Counted from the first letter of the stretch, positions 34,534 through 43,602 are shown. The stretch is 64,000 nucleotides of DNA from Streptomyces sp. NBC_01217 (GCF_035994185.1 NZ_CP108538.1:4751501-4815500), one strand, 5' to 3'. The notes: generated by a model from the sequence alone, not told the origin. Numbers and translations are program-made.

Positions 34534-35451
34534 TTACGCCTCGATCCTGTTTGCGGATCGAAGCCGGGCGAAACTACGGGCCAGGAGCCTTGACACATGC
34601 ATCTGGGAGACCCCCAGTTCCGCGCTGATCTGCGACTGCGTCAGATTGCTGTAGTAGCGCAGCAGCAGGATGCGCTGCTCGCGCTCGGGCAGCTGTACGA
34701 GCAGATGCCGGACCAGATCGCGGTGTTCGACCCCGGCGAGGGCCGGGTCCTCGTAGCCGAGTCGGTCCAGCAGGCCCGGCAGTCCGTCGCCCTCCTGGGC
34801 GGCCTCCAGTGATGTCGCGTGGTAGGAGCGCCCCGCCTCGATGCAGGCGAGCACCTCGTCCTCGGAGATCCTCAGCCGCTCGGCGATCTCCGCGGTGGTG
34901 GGTGAGCGGCCGTGAGCGGTCGTCAGGTCCTCGGTGGCGCCGGTGACCTGGACCCAGAGCTCGTGCAGTCGGCGCGGGACGTGGACGGTCCGCACGTTGT
35001 CCCGGAAGTACCGCTTGATCTCGCCGACGACGGTCGGCATCGCGAAGGTGGGGAACTGGACGCCGCGTTCGGGGTCGAACCGGTCGATGGCGTTGATCAG
35101 GCCGATCGTGCCGACCTGGACGACGTCCTCCATCGGCTCGTTGCGGCTGCGGAAGCGCGCGGCGGCGTACCGCACCAGGGGGAGATTCGCCTCGATCAGC
35201 GCCGCGCGTACGCGGGCGTGCTCCGGGGTGCCGGGTTCCAGGTTCTTGAGCTCTCCGAAGAGGACCTGGGTGAGCGCCCTGGTGTCCGCGCCCCTGGTCC
35301 TGGCGGGTGGCGCCGTGCTGTCGGGCGTCTCGGTCTGGATGGTCTGCGTGGTCTGCGTGGTCTGTGCCGCCTGTGTGGTCTGCACCGGCTCGACGGTCTC
35401 GACGCTCTGGACGGTCTGGGGAGGCACTTGAGGCGCTGTACTGGCCGGCAC
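34534..35451 (-). CDS. sigF: RNA polymerase sigma factor SigF (sporulation)
   Basis: 305 residues from GTG 35451, with AAAGGGGTGG 7 nt upstream. A disordered Pro/Thr/Gln-rich N-terminal extension ([11 protein letters not shown] ... [10 protein letters not shown]) precedes a canonical SigB/F/G core ([40 protein letters not shown]). The start and extension match what I recall of Streptomyces SigF, needed for late spore maturation. It lies upstream of its paralogue sigN on the same strand, separated by 236 nt. Repeats of GGTCAACT precede the gene. Confidence 0.82.
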   Translation of the reverse strand: MPASTAPQVPPQTVQSVETVEPVQTTQAAQTTQTTQTIQTETPDSTAPPARTRGADTRALTQVLFGELKNLEPGTPEHARVRAALIEANLPLVRYAAARFRSRNEPMEDVVQVGTIGLINAIDRFDPERGVQFPTFAMPTVVGEIKRYFRDNVRTVHVPRRLHELWVQVTGATEDLTTAHGRSPTTAEIAERLRISEDEVLACIEAGRSYHATSLEAAQEGDGLPGLLDRLGYEDPALAGVEHRDLVRHLLVQLPEREQRILLLRYYSNLTQSQISAELGVSQMHVSRLLARSFARLRSANRIEA

Positions 35452-35470
35452 GGTGACGCCACCCCTTTGC

Positions 35471-35569
35471 GGTCAACTTCGGTCAACTCATCCGTCAAAA
35501 GCGGTCATAGCATCACAAGACATGTCCACTCTGTGCAAGCACCGTATAGCTTCGTGTTGGGGTCAACTT
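35471..35569. repeat. Three GGTCAACT repeats upstream of sigF
   Basis: GGTCAACTT at 35471, GGTCAACTC at 35481 and GGTCAACTT at 35561. On the minus strand these read AGTTGACC, containing a TTGAC core. Two lie within the sigF leader, so they could be a regulator site or remnants of -35 elements. Confidence 0.4.
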
Positions 35570-35587
35570 GGTTTAAACACTAAGAAA

Positions 35588-35614
35588 AGCCCCTCACCGC
35601 AATGGTGAGGGGCT
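35588..35614 (-). terminator. Rho-independent terminator after the Dabb gene
   Basis: Arms AGCCCCTCACC and GGTGAGGGGCT. On the minus strand the stem is followed by TTTTCTTA, a rare U-rich tail for this genome. Confidence 0.85.
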
Positions 35615-35648
35615 CGGCCGGCCGGCCCGGTCAGGCTGACCGGCGGGA

Positions 35649-35942
35649 TCAGAACGGATAGTCGGCGATCACCCAGGTGGCGAACTCGCGCCACTGTCCG
35701 GCGGCGGCCTGATGGGCCGGGTGCTCGATGTAGCGCTTCAGGGCGTCCTCGTCGGCGACCGCGGAGTTGATGGCGAAGTCGTAGGCGATCGGCCGCTCGG
35801 TGATGTTCCAGGCGCACTCCCAGAACTCCAGCTCGGGAATCTGCCCCGCCAGCTCCTGGAAGGCCTTCGCCCCGGCGACGACCCGCGGTTCGTCCCGCTC
35901 GACGCCGTCGTTCAGCTTGAACAGGACCAGATGGCGGATCAT
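35649..35942 (-). CDS. Dabb-family (stress-responsive A/B barrel) protein
   Basis: 97 residues. The family signature is clear: MIRHLVLFKLNDGV at the start, AGAKAFQELAGQIPELEFWE, SAVADEDALKRYIEHPAHQA, ending VIADYPF. These dimeric ferredoxin-like barrels have mostly unknown roles. A terminator follows it closely, and the small membrane-protein gene lies 9 nt upstream on the same strand. Confidence 0.85.
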   Translation of the reverse strand: MIRHLVLFKLNDGVERDEPRVVAGAKAFQELAGQIPELEFWECAWNITERPIAYDFAINSAVADEDALKRYIEHPAHQAAAGQWREFATWVIADYPF

Positions 35943-35951
35943 GGGGTACTC

Positions 35952-36116
35952 CTACTTCACGAGCTCGGACATGAAGTCGCCGACGCCCTGTGCGGCACTC
36001 GAAACGCCTTCGAACCCTACCTGGACGAGGTCCGCCGCCCGCTCCGGGGACGTGATGATCGTGTACAGCACGAAGACGACTATCACGTAGAGAGCTATCT
36101 TCTTCGCTTGCACCAT
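35952..36116 (-). CDS. Small membrane protein (54 aa)
   Basis: From ATG 36116 the protein is MVQAKKIALYVIVVFVLYTI and continues to GDFMSELVK. One transmembrane helix is followed by an amphipathic segment (AADLVQVGFEGVSSAAQGVG). A GTG one codon later has a better-spaced AGGGG, and an upstream ATG at 36174 would add a basic tail. It is probably conserved in streptomycetes. Function unknown. Confidence 0.65.
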   Translation of the reverse strand: MVQAKKIALYVIVVFVLYTIITSPERAADLVQVGFEGVSSAAQGVGDFMSELVK

Positions 36117-36330
36117 CAGCCCCTGCCTCGCCTTCGATCCCCTGTGCAGTCGGGCGATTCTATCCGCACGCATGGCCGTATCCCGCTGCTGTTTCCGACC
36201 ACTCATAAGGCCTTTGAGGACCAGGGGCCCGGCGATCGGAACCCTTTGCCCGCTCATAGGGCTTCTGCGAAGCCGCAGGACGGACGGTGAGACCAGCGGC
36301 CCCGTTCGCGAGCGGCGGCGTGGAAAACTC

Positions 36331-36361
36331 GAAGGGCCCGACGCGATGCGCCGGACCCTTC
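36331..36361 (-). terminator. Terminator after tRNA-Ser(CGA)
   Basis: GAAGGGCCCGACGC and GCGCCGGACCCTTC pair with two wobble positions, 8 nt past the 3' end of the tRNA on the minus strand. Confidence 0.65.
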
Positions 36362-36368
36362 ACAAGAG

Positions 36369-36453
36369 CGGTAGCGGAGGGATTTGAACCCTCGGTGAGT
36401 TTCCCCACACTCGCTTTCGAGGCGAGCTCCTTCGGCCGCTCGGACACGCTACC
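36369..36453 (-). tRNA. tRNA-Ser (CGA anticodon)
   Basis: 85 nt class II tRNA read on the minus strand. The acceptor GGTAGCG pairs with CGCTACC, with discriminator G. The anticodon loop CTCGAAA lies between CTCGC and GCGAG. The T-arm is GAGGGTTCAAATCCCTC, and a long variable arm is present. It reads UCG. Confidence 0.95.
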
Positions 36454-36531
36454 GAGAGAGAGCTTAGACCATCCCGGGCGTGCGTCGAAATCCGATTCCC
36501 CGCAGTAGGCCGTGGACGTGCGGAAGCCCGG

Positions 36532-37074
36532 TCAGAGGTCGCGGAAGAACGCCGTCAGCCGGTCGGCGCAGGCATCCTCCAGCACTCCGTGGATCACCTC
36601 GGGGCGGTGGTTGAGGCGGCGGTCGCGTACGACGTCCCAGAGCGAGCCTGCCGCACCCGCCTTCTCGTCGCGCGCCCCGTAGACCACCCGGTCCACCCGG
36701 GACTGCACCAGTGCGCCCGCGCACATCGTGCAGGGCTCAAGGGTGACGACCAGGGTGCATCCGGACAGCCGCCAACGGCCGAGCGCGGCCGCGGCCCGGC
36801 GGACGGCGAGGATCTCCGCGTGCGCGGTCGGGTCGCCGGTCGCCTCGCGCTCGTTGTGCCCCGTGGCGAGCAGGGAGCCGTCCGGGCCGAGCACGACGGC
36901 GCCGACCGGCACATCGCCGGCCCGCGCCGCCAGATCGGCCTCGGCCAGGGCGAGGCGCATGTGCGCCCGCCACGGGTCTCTCACGGGATCGTTCGGTTCA
37001 CTTACGGGTTGGTGCGGCTCTTCTACGGGTTCGTGCGGTTCCGGCGGTCCCTGCGGGTGCGGTGGTTCGCTCAC
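36532..37074 (-). CDS. tadA: tRNA-specific adenosine deaminase TadA
   Basis: 180 residues as drawn, but the first 30-38 are a Pro/Glu/His repeat (EPHEPVEEPHQPVSEPNDPV), and the true start may be a later codon near MRLALAEAD (about 36960). The catalytic signatures of zinc deaminases are HAEILA (85-90) and PCTMC (114-118). TadA converts A34 to inosine in tRNA-Arg(ACG), a substrate tRNA that is itself encoded at 12514. It lies just downstream of its usual companion gene. Confidence 0.9.
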   Translation of the reverse strand: MSEPPHPQGPPEPHEPVEEPHQPVSEPNDPVRDPWRAHMRLALAEADLAARAGDVPVGAVVLGPDGSLLATGHNEREATGDPTAHAEILAVRRAAAALGRWRLSGCTLVVTLEPCTMCAGALVQSRVDRVVYGARDEKAGAAGSLWDVVRDRRLNHRPEVIHGVLEDACADRLTAFFRDL

Positions 37075-37083
37075 CCGCGGACC

Positions 37084-37650
37084 CTAACGGACGGTCTCCA
37101 GGACCTCGGCCGCACCCAGGGCGTCCGCGATCTCCACCAGTGCGTCCGTGCGCAGCATCAGCAGCTCCGCCTCGGGGAGCCCGAGGTCGGCCAGGATCCC
37201 GGTGTCACCGAGCGGGCCCGCCGGTACCGCGTCGTCATCGAGTCCGTCGTCGTCAGCGTCGTTGTTGTCGTTGTCGTTGTCGGGGGTGATGTCCGGTTCG
37301 CCGTCCTCCGTACCGTCGAGGCCGACGAGCTCTTCGAGGGCGGCAATCGTGTCCTCGGCCCCGGGTTCGCGGCCGAGCAGTTCATCGGTGAGCAGGATCT
37401 CCCCGTACGAGGAGCGGGCGGCGGCGGTCGCGTCCGAGATGAAGATACGGGGGTCCTCCTCACCGTCGACCCGGACGACGCCGAACCAGGCGTCCTCCTG
37501 CTCGATGAAGACGAGCACCGTGGTGTCCTCGTCCACCGAGGCCTCACGGGCCAGATCCGTCAGGTCGGACAGGGTCTCCACATCGTCGAGTTCCGTGTCG
37601 CTCGCTTCCCACCCGTCTTCGGTGCGCGCGAGCAGTGCGGCGAAGTACAC
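37084..37650 (-). CDS. TadA-associated acidic protein
   Basis: 188 residues from GTG 37650, chosen because GGGAGA lies 6 nt upstream and the family usually begins VYFAALLARTEDGW. A folded N-terminal part (VLVFIEQEDAWFGVVRVDG) is followed by a strongly acidic Asp/Asn stretch (about nt 37230-37290) and a C-terminal helix ending LGAAEVLETVR. It is conserved beside tadA in streptomycetes; its function is unknown. Confidence 0.78.
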   Translation of the reverse strand: MYFAALLARTEDGWEASDTELDDVETLSDLTDLAREASVDEDTTVLVFIEQEDAWFGVVRVDGEEDPRIFISDATAAARSSYGEILLTDELLGREPGAEDTIAALEELVGLDGTEDGEPDITPDNDNDNNDADDDGLDDDAVPAGPLGDTGILADLGLPEAELLMLRTDALVEIADALGAAEVLETVR

Positions 37651-37837
37651 CGTGACTCTCCCACTGGTCATAGGGGTGTCGGTCCGGCGGGAGGGCATCC
37701 GGTGGCCCGGATGTCCTGCGTCCCGCCCATCGGAATCGTGGCAGAAACAAGGGCTTCGCGAGAGGAGTTCGGCCGTTGCGTCGGCCATCAGTTCTCCTGG
37801 ACGCCGCCACCAGGGGGACACCGGGCCGCCGTCCGAC

Positions 37838-38065
37838 CTACCAGCGGAAGGTCCGCATCCGCATGGCCTGGCGCATCCGGGCGGCCCTCGCCCGGCGCGG
37901 CTGGACGCGGTCGCGGAGCGCCTTCGCCTCGTGAAGCTCGCGCAGGAACTGGGCGCGCCGCCTACGGCGCGCCGCGTCCGTGTCCGGCGCGTCCCGAGGG
38001 ACCTCCGTACCCTGAGGGACCGGCGTGTCCGGCCGGCCCCGCTTTTGCTGTTCACCGTCCGGCAT
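37838..38065 (-). CDS. Small basic conserved protein
   Basis: 75 residues. An acidic/polar N-terminus is followed by an Arg-rich helical C-terminus (RRRRAQFLRELHEAKALRDR ... MRMRTFRW). The ending resembles a small protein I recall as conserved upstream of upp in streptomycetes. It is divergent from upp. Function unknown; RNA or DNA binding is possible from its charge. Confidence 0.6.
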   Translation of the reverse strand: MPDGEQQKRGRPDTPVPQGTEVPRDAPDTDAARRRRRAQFLRELHEAKALRDRVQPRRARAARMRQAMRMRTFRW

Positions 38066-38169
38066 CGGCTCATCACCCCAAGGCTGGGTCCGTATGCCCT
38101 CACCTTCCCCCCCGAACGTGTGGTTGATGCCAGCGCACGGGTACGGGAGGCGCGGTTACTGTTGAGCCC

Positions 38170-38805
38170 ATGCGGATCCACGTTGTCGACCACCCGCTGG
38201 TCGCGCACAAACTCACCACCCTGCGCGACAAGCGCACCGACTCCCCGACCTTCCGGCGGCTCGCCGACGAGCTGGTCACCCTGCTCGCCTACGAGGCCAC
38301 GCGGGATGTGCGCACCGAACAGGTCGACATCGTGACCCCGGTCACAGCGACGACCGGGGTGAAGCTGTCGCACCCGCGCCCCCTGGTCGTACCGATCCTG
38401 CGGGCAGGGCTCGGCATGCTCGACGGCATGGTGCGGCTGCTGCCGACCGCCGAGGTGGGCTTCCTGGGCATGATCCGCGACGAGGAGACGCTCCAGGCGT
38501 CCACGTACGCGACGCGCATGCCGGAGGACCTCTCGGGCCGCCAGGTGTATGTCCTGGACCCGATGCTGGCCACCGGCGGCACGCTGGTCGCGGCCATCCA
38601 GGAGCTGATCAAGCGCGGTGCGGACGATGTCACCGCGGTCGTGCTCCTCGCGGCGCCCGAGGGCGTCGAGGTGATGGAGCGCGAGCTTGCGGGCACGCCG
38701 GTGACCGTGGTCACCGCCTCGGTCGACGAGCGGCTCAACGAGAACGGCTACATCGTCCCGGGCCTCGGTGACGCGGGCGACCGGATGTACGGCACGGTCG
38801 ACTAG
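38170..38805 (+). CDS. upp: Uracil phosphoribosyltransferase
   Basis: 211 residues, the usual length. It converts uracil and PRPP to UMP in pyrimidine salvage. Signatures are [13 protein letters not shown] (uracil-side loop) and the PRPP-binding [11 protein letters not shown], followed by the C-terminal [10 protein letters not shown]. The start has only a weak ribosome-binding site. The gene is monocistronic, facing a convergent LytR_C gene. Confidence 0.95.
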   Translation: MRIHVVDHPLVAHKLTTLRDKRTDSPTFRRLADELVTLLAYEATRDVRTEQVDIVTPVTATTGVKLSHPRPLVVPILRAGLGMLDGMVRLLPTAEVGFLGMIRDEETLQASTYATRMPEDLSGRQVYVLDPMLATGGTLVAAIQELIKRGADDVTAVVLLAAPEGVEVMERELAGTPVTVVTASVDERLNENGYIVPGLGDAGDRMYGTVD

Positions 38806-38854
38806 GACGACACGGGCGGGATGTGCTGGGCTGCCGGGGTTGCCCCGGCAGCCG

Positions 38855-39472
38855 TCAGCAGGACGGTGCGGGGGACGGGTCGGACAGTGCGGCGAGGGCC
38901 GCGGCGGCCGACCGGGGCGTGCTGAACGCCTTGAACTGCGTACCGAGAATCAGATCGACGTCCGCCGTCTTGCGGGCGTCGGTCTTCGCAACGGCCCCCT
39001 GCAACTGCGCACCGAGCACCGGGAACGAGCCCTTCGTGGCCGACGGGGCGCCCAGCAGCACCCCCGTACCGGCGACCTTCTTGTCGTACGCGGCCGAGGC
39101 GTTCCCCACCTCGCCGATGGTGAAACCGCGCTTCTTCAGCTCGTCGGCGGCCTTCTTGGCGAGCCCGCTGCGGGGCGTCGCGTTGTAGACGTTGACGGTG
39201 ATCTTCGCGGGCTTCGGCAGCGCCAGTGCGGGCGCGGACGGCTTGGCGGAGGCGCAGTCCGTCTTGTGGTCGGCGGCGGTGGCCGTCCTGTCGCCGCCCG
39301 TGAAGACGTCGATGAGCTGCAACGTGCCCCAGCCGGCCAGCCCGAGGGCAACCACGGAAGCGGTGGCAGCGAGGATCAGTTTGCCGCGACGCCGGGGGCG
39401 GCGCATCCGCGGGTACTTGTCGCCCGTGATGCGGTACTTTCCGCCCATGCCGGGGGGAGTGAGCATGCTCAT
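38855..39472 (-). CDS. LytR_C domain membrane-anchored protein
   Basis: 205 residues from ATG 39472. A basic cytoplasmic N-terminus (MRRPRRRGK) precedes one transmembrane helix (LILAATASVVALGLAGWGTL) and an extracellular LytR_C domain (ITVNVYNATPRSGLAKKAAD, GFTIGEVGNASAAYDK). LytR_C domains occur on cell-wall polymer ligases and on stand-alone proteins like this one; the role is probably at the wall. Confidence 0.82.
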   Translation of the reverse strand: MSMLTPPGMGGKYRITGDKYPRMRRPRRRGKLILAATASVVALGLAGWGTLQLIDVFTGGDRTATAADHKTDCASAKPSAPALALPKPAKITVNVYNATPRSGLAKKAADELKKRGFTIGEVGNASAAYDKKVAGTGVLLGAPSATKGSFPVLGAQLQGAVAKTDARKTADVDLILGTQFKAFSTPRSAAAALAALSDPSPAPSC

Positions 39473-39613
39473 GGGCGCAGCGTAGTGCGACCTGGTGATG
39501 ATGCCTACTAAATGATCAATGGATCGCACCCGTCCGGGTGGGAATGCACCCGAACGAACCCCGGAGCGGCCCATGGCGCCTGCGGGTCCGTGGAGCGAGT
39601 CGGCCGGGCTCCA

Positions 39614-39910
39614 TCAGCCGAGTTCGAGCACCCGGGCGTGGAGAACCTGGCGCTGCTGAAGCGCGGCGCGGACCGCGCGGTGCAGTCCGTCCTCCAGATA
39701 GAGGTCGCCCTGCCACTTCACGACGTGCGCGAACAGATCACCGTAGAACGTCGAGTCCTCGGCGAGGAGGGTTTCGAGGTCCAGGTTGCCCTTGGTGGTC
39801 ACCAGCTGATCGAGGCGGACCGGGCGCGGCGCGACATCCGCCCACTGTCGGGTGCTTTCCCGGCCGTGGTCGGGATAAGGCCGCCCATTTCCGATGCGCT
39901 TGAAGATCAC
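39614..39910 (-). CDS. Conserved small protein of unknown function
   Basis: 98 residues beginning MIFKRIGNGRPYPDHGREST and ending VLHARVLELG. It has the features of a compact folded protein (VRLDQLVTTKGNLDLETLL, FAHVVKWQGDLYLEDGLHR). The GDLYLEDGLHR segment is vaguely ParB/nuclease-inhibitor-like, but I do not assign a function. Confidence 0.7.
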   Translation of the reverse strand: MIFKRIGNGRPYPDHGRESTRQWADVAPRPVRLDQLVTTKGNLDLETLLAEDSTFYGDLFAHVVKWQGDLYLEDGLHRAVRAALQQRQVLHARVLELG

Positions 39911-40013
39911 ACGGAAAGCCTACCGGGCAAGAGCCTCCGGGCGCAGCCATGGGGCGGGACTGCAATGCTGGCAAGAACGCCATAAAAGCGGGCATTCCGG
40001 AATAGGGGCCGTG

Positions 40014-40307
40014 ATGAGTGACAGCGACAATGCGGGCCCGGGCCCGGGTCGGGGCACCGACGGCGGTCCGGACGCGAATGTGCGGGGGACGGGCGTGGCG
40101 GCGGTGGAGGAGGCGGTGAGGGGCGGGGAGCGGGCCGGAGACGGAGCTTCCTCGGGTGCGGCCCGGAAGGCGTCCGAAGAGGATGCCTCGCTGGTCGAAC
40201 AGGTGGTGGCGAGCGGGATGTTCCGGTCGCTGGCACGGTCCGTGGGGACACAGCTGGGACGGGAGATCTCGCGCTCGCTCTTCGGTACGGCCCGCCGCAG
40301 ACGGTAG
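40014..40307 (+). CDS. Small protein resembling the C-terminal tail of HerA-like ATPases
   Basis: 97 residues from ATG 40014. The N-terminal 55 residues are Gly/Asp/Ala-rich and probably disordered. The C-terminal 40 (VVASGMFRSLARSVGTQLG, then SRSLFGTARRRR) resemble the end of DUF853/HerA-like ATPases, but no ATPase domain is present. It could be a detached tail or a small regulator. The resemblance is from memory. Confidence 0.5.
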   Translation: MSDSDNAGPGPGRGTDGGPDANVRGTGVAAVEEAVRGGERAGDGASSGAARKASEEDASLVEQVVASGMFRSLARSVGTQLGREISRSLFGTARRRR

Positions 40308-40356
40308 TCGAACAGCGGCGGGCGCGCGGCGGGGGGTGTCCGGGGAGGGTGCGCTG

Positions 40357-40974
40357 TTATGAGTCCACGGCGCGTTTGGCCGCTCGGGCCGCCTGCTTGG
40401 CCTGCTGCTTGAACGCGCGGACCTCGGCGAGCGATTTCGGGCCGGTGATGTCGGCGACCGACCGGTGCGAGCCCGCCTCGCCGTACGGCCCGGCGGCCTC
40501 CCGCCAGCCCGATGGCCGGACCCCGAACTGCTTGCCCAGCAGAGCCAGGAAGATCTGTGCCTTCTGGGTGCCGAACCCCGGCAGGGCGTTCAGCCGTTTC
40601 CGCAGCTCGGCCCCGCTGGAGACATCGCTCCACACCGCGCTCGCATCGCCGTCGTACTCCGCCACCAGGTACTGGCACAACTGCTGGACCCTCTTGGCCA
40701 TGGAGCCGGGGTACCGGTGCAGAGCAGGTTTGGCGGTGAAGAGTTCGACGAAGGCCTCCGGGTCGTACGCGGCGATCTCATGGGCGTCCAGGTCGTCCCC
40801 GCCCATCCGCCCGGCCAGGGTGTACGGGCCGGAGAACGCCCATTCCATCGGCACCTGCTGATCCAGCAGCATGCCGACGAGGGCGGCGAGCGGGCTGCGG
40901 GCGAGGAGTTCGTCAGCCTCCGGCTGCTGGGCGATCCGCAGGGTGACGTCCTGGCCCTTGTTGCTCTTGGTCAT
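40357..40974 (-). CDS. HhH-GPD base-excision repair family protein
   Basis: 205 residues from ATG 40974; an ATG at 40986 is an alternative. An N-terminal helical part with LAALVGMLLDQQVPMEWAFS is followed by the helix-hairpin-helix LNALPGFGTQKAQIFLALLG, typical of the HhH-GPD DNA glycosylase superfamily. The catalytic aspartate of the family is not obvious, so it may be a divergent or non-catalytic member. The C-terminus is Lys/Ala-rich. It is the last core gene before the injection-system locus. Confidence 0.75.
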   Translation of the reverse strand: MTKSNKGQDVTLRIAQQPEADELLARSPLAALVGMLLDQQVPMEWAFSGPYTLAGRMGGDDLDAHEIAAYDPEAFVELFTAKPALHRYPGSMAKRVQQLCQYLVAEYDGDASAVWSDVSSGAELRKRLNALPGFGTQKAQIFLALLGKQFGVRPSGWREAAGPYGEAGSHRSVADITGPKSLAEVRAFKQQAKQAARAAKRAVDS

Positions 40975-41233
40975 GCCTTCGATCATCCCGATGGCGGTGC
41001 GGCGCGGCCACTTCACCGCCCGCCGATGCAGCCGTTTGCCGCCGGATTCCGTTCGAGGAGGCGACGCGGCCGCGGCCGTCCCGGATGCCCGAAGGGGCAG
41101 CACCGGCTGCCCCCGGCCGGCGGTCTCCGGGCTGGACGGGGCAGTGGCGCGTCGTGAAGGTGGAGTGGTGGGCCATCACGACGCGTCTTGGACCGGGGTG
41201 TGGTCAGGACGGACGCGGTCAGGGGAGACGACG

Positions 41234-42028
41234 ATGCACGTACGGGAATGGGACCGGGAGCACGACCACGAGCGGGATCACGGACGCGGGCAGGAGCACG
41301 ACGAGGCCCTGCACGCGCCGAGGGCGACCGAGCGCGGGGAGGCGGCGGACACCCCGCACCTCTACCGTGCGGCGGCCGCCGGGCGGCCCGATGTGGTCGG
41401 GGCCGGCGGCATGAGCGCGCTCCAGCGGGCGGTCGGCAACAGCGCCGTGGGGTCGATGCTCCAGAGGCGGGAGGAGGAAGAGCGCTCCCCCGTGCACGAG
41501 GTGGTCGCATCGGGCGGAGGCCGGCCCCTGGACACCGATACCCGCACCGATCTGGAGGCACGGATGGGCGCGGACTTCTCCGACGTACGCGTCCACACCG
41601 ATTCCGCCGCACACGAATCGGCGAAGGGCGTGGGCGCCCACGCGTACACGGTCGGCAACAACGTGGTCTTCCAGCGGGACGCGTACGATCCGTCCTCGCC
41701 GCAGGGCCGTACGACGCTGGCGCATGAGCTCACCCATGTGATCCAGCAGCGCAGCGGCCCTGTGGAGGGTACGGAGGCGCCCGGCGGCATCCGGGTGAGC
41801 GATCCGTCCGACCGGTTCGAAAGGGAGGCCGTCGCGAACGCGGACCGGGTGCTGTCGGACCCGGCTCCTGCCCCTGCACCCGCCCCTGCTTCGGCCCCGG
41901 CCTCGGCGCCTGCTGTGCAACGGGCGGCGACAGAGGACGAGGACGAGCAACCGGCCGATGTGCAGGGCTCCTTCGTCCAGCGGGCGCAGGAGGGGGCCGA
42001 GGAGGAGGAAGAGGCTCCGCCCGCTTGA
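41234..42028 (+). CDS. CIS-associated DUF4157 zincin-like protein
   Basis: 264 residues from ATG 41234, with AGGGGAGA upstream. A His/Asp/Arg-rich N-terminus leads to an SALQRAVGNSAVGSMLQRR motif (61-79), then the DUF4157 domain (LEARMGADFSDVRVHTDSAA ... NNVVFQRDAYDP) with the metallopeptidase motif HELTH (164-168). The tail is Ala/Pro- and Glu-rich. DUF4157 proteins are hallmark companions of extracellular contractile injection systems and may be delivered cargo or process it. All zincin ligands of the HExxH motif are present. The same LQR/GN motif recurs in the large effector in this window. Confidence 0.85.
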   Translation: MHVREWDREHDHERDHGRGQEHDEALHAPRATERGEAADTPHLYRAAAAGRPDVVGAGGMSALQRAVGNSAVGSMLQRREEEERSPVHEVVASGGGRPLDTDTRTDLEARMGADFSDVRVHTDSAAHESAKGVGAHAYTVGNNVVFQRDAYDPSSPQGRTTLAHELTHVIQQRSGPVEGTEAPGGIRVSDPSDRFEREAVANADRVLSDPAPAPAPAPASAPASAPAVQRAATEDEDEQPADVQGSFVQRAQEGAEEEEEAPPA

Positions 42029-42068
42029 CGGGTACGGCGACAGGGCCGCTGTGGTCAGCCCGCGGTCG

Positions 42069-43391
42069 TCAGCCCGCGGTCTCCGTCCGCATCGTGCCGC
42101 CGAGAAACAGCGACTCCGCACACCGCGAAGGCGTCGGCGCGTTCACCGGCTTGCCCACCTTCCGGCAGTCGACGGTCATGGTGACCTTGCCGCCCGCGGG
42201 CACCAGGATCGGCGTGACGAAGTGGTAGTCGGAGTCCCGGAAGTTCTCCAGCGCCAGCCGGAGCACGGGCGCGTCCCGGCCCGAGGAGACCACGAGCGTT
42301 CCCGCGTCGCCCTGCGGGTTCTGGACCACGATGTCCGTCAGCTGGAAGGTGTGCCCGCTGGGCACCTGCAGCGCCGTGGAGGTGTTCGAACCACCGCCCA
42401 CCGAGTCCCTGACCTGTACCTGAGCACTGGTCGGGGCCGCGGCGGCCGAGCCGCCGGAAGCGCCGGGGCTCGGCGAGGGGCTGGGGCCGGTCGAGCCCCC
42501 GTTCGCACCGGAGGAGTCGCCCCCGCCCGATGCCGTTCCGGCCGTGGAGCCGTCGTCCGGGGACTTGCTCCTGTCGGCCGCCGCGGCCGACCGGACCGCC
42601 TCCGGCGTGATCGCCTCCCGGGCCGCCGACTTCACGGCCGGCCGCAGCAGCGCGTACCAGAGCCCGACCAGCGCGATCAGCAGGACAGCCGCGGTGATCA
42701 GCGCCCGGGGAAGCCAGCGCGGCAGGATCGGTTCCTGCTGGTACGAGCCGTCCAGGACCACCGGCGCGACCGGGGCCTGACCCTCCGCCACATCCGGGGT
42801 GGCGACCACCTGGAAGGAATGCGTGACCGGCGTACCGCGCCACACACGCTTCGCCGGCCGGATCCGCAGCTTTCCGAACTCCGCCCGGCCGGGCGCGATC
42901 TCCAGTGCGTCCGCCGCGAAGGAGACCCGGGCCCGCTCCGTACCGGACCGTGCTCCCAGCCGTACGGTGGCCGGGGTGTTCCCCCGGTTGTCGACGGCGA
43001 GCTGGTGCCTGCCGCGCCAGGCGCCGTGCGAGCTGCGCGGCACCAGTTCGGCGGTCGTCTCGGTGAAGGGGAGCACGGTCACCCGGCCTTCGGGCACCAC
43101 CGTGTCGCCCTGCTCGCTGGTGGGCACCACCCGGATTCCGAAGGGTGTCTCCCCGGCGGGCACGGTCGAGTCGCGGGGCGGGCGCAGCACGAGAGAGACC
43201 GTCTGCGAGTCGCCCGGGTACAGGGACAGCGTGGCCGGCTCCACCGTCGACCAGGCGGCACATGCACCGACCACCTCGAAGCGGTACTCCTCGACGGTGC
43301 TGCCGGAGTTGAGGATCCGCAGAGGGAGGGCCGTCTCCTCGCCCGGTGCGGCGGTGACGGACGAATCGTCGAGGCTTGCCGTGAGACTCAT
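42069..43391 (-). CDS. Single-pass membrane protein with Ig-like domains (CIS locus)
   Basis: 440 residues from ATG 43391. Residues 1-215 contain beta-sandwich (Ig/CARDB-like) domains (VTAAPGEETALPLRILNSGS, LSLYPGDSQTVSLVLRP). One transmembrane helix follows (RALITAAVLLIALVGLWYAL), then a Gly/Ser/Pro linker and a C-terminal beta domain with two cysteines. There is no signal peptide, so the first part should be cytoplasmic and the C-terminus outside. In annotation this class is often called 'hydrolytic protein', but I see no catalytic motif. It is a candidate membrane partner for the particle (inference). Confidence 0.75.
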   Translation of the reverse strand: MSLTASLDDSSVTAAPGEETALPLRILNSGSTVEEYRFEVVGACAAWSTVEPATLSLYPGDSQTVSLVLRPPRDSTVPAGETPFGIRVVPTSEQGDTVVPEGRVTVLPFTETTAELVPRSSHGAWRGRHQLAVDNRGNTPATVRLGARSGTERARVSFAADALEIAPGRAEFGKLRIRPAKRVWRGTPVTHSFQVVATPDVAEGQAPVAPVVLDGSYQQEPILPRWLPRALITAAVLLIALVGLWYALLRPAVKSAAREAITPEAVRSAAAADRSKSPDDGSTAGTASGGGDSSGANGGSTGPSPSPSPGASGGSAAAAPTSAQVQVRDSVGGGSNTSTALQVPSGHTFQLTDIVVQNPQGDAGTLVVSSGRDAPVLRLALENFRDSDYHFVTPILVPAGGKVTMTVDCRKVGKPVNAPTPSRCAESLFLGGTMRTETAG

Positions 43392-43602
43392 AGGGCGCAC
43401 CGTAGGTTCGGCGCCGAACGCGGGCATCGGCCGTGAAGGAACACTTCCGGGCAGATTCTGTGCCCGGATCGGCTTTTCCGTTTCCCGATAGGTGTACGCG
43501 GGAATCGTTTGACCGCCTCAGGACGAATGAGGCACACGAAAGCAGCCGTGATGGTTGTGTTCAGTGTGATGCCATCGGCTGTTGCCCAGGGGGAGCATTG
43601 CC

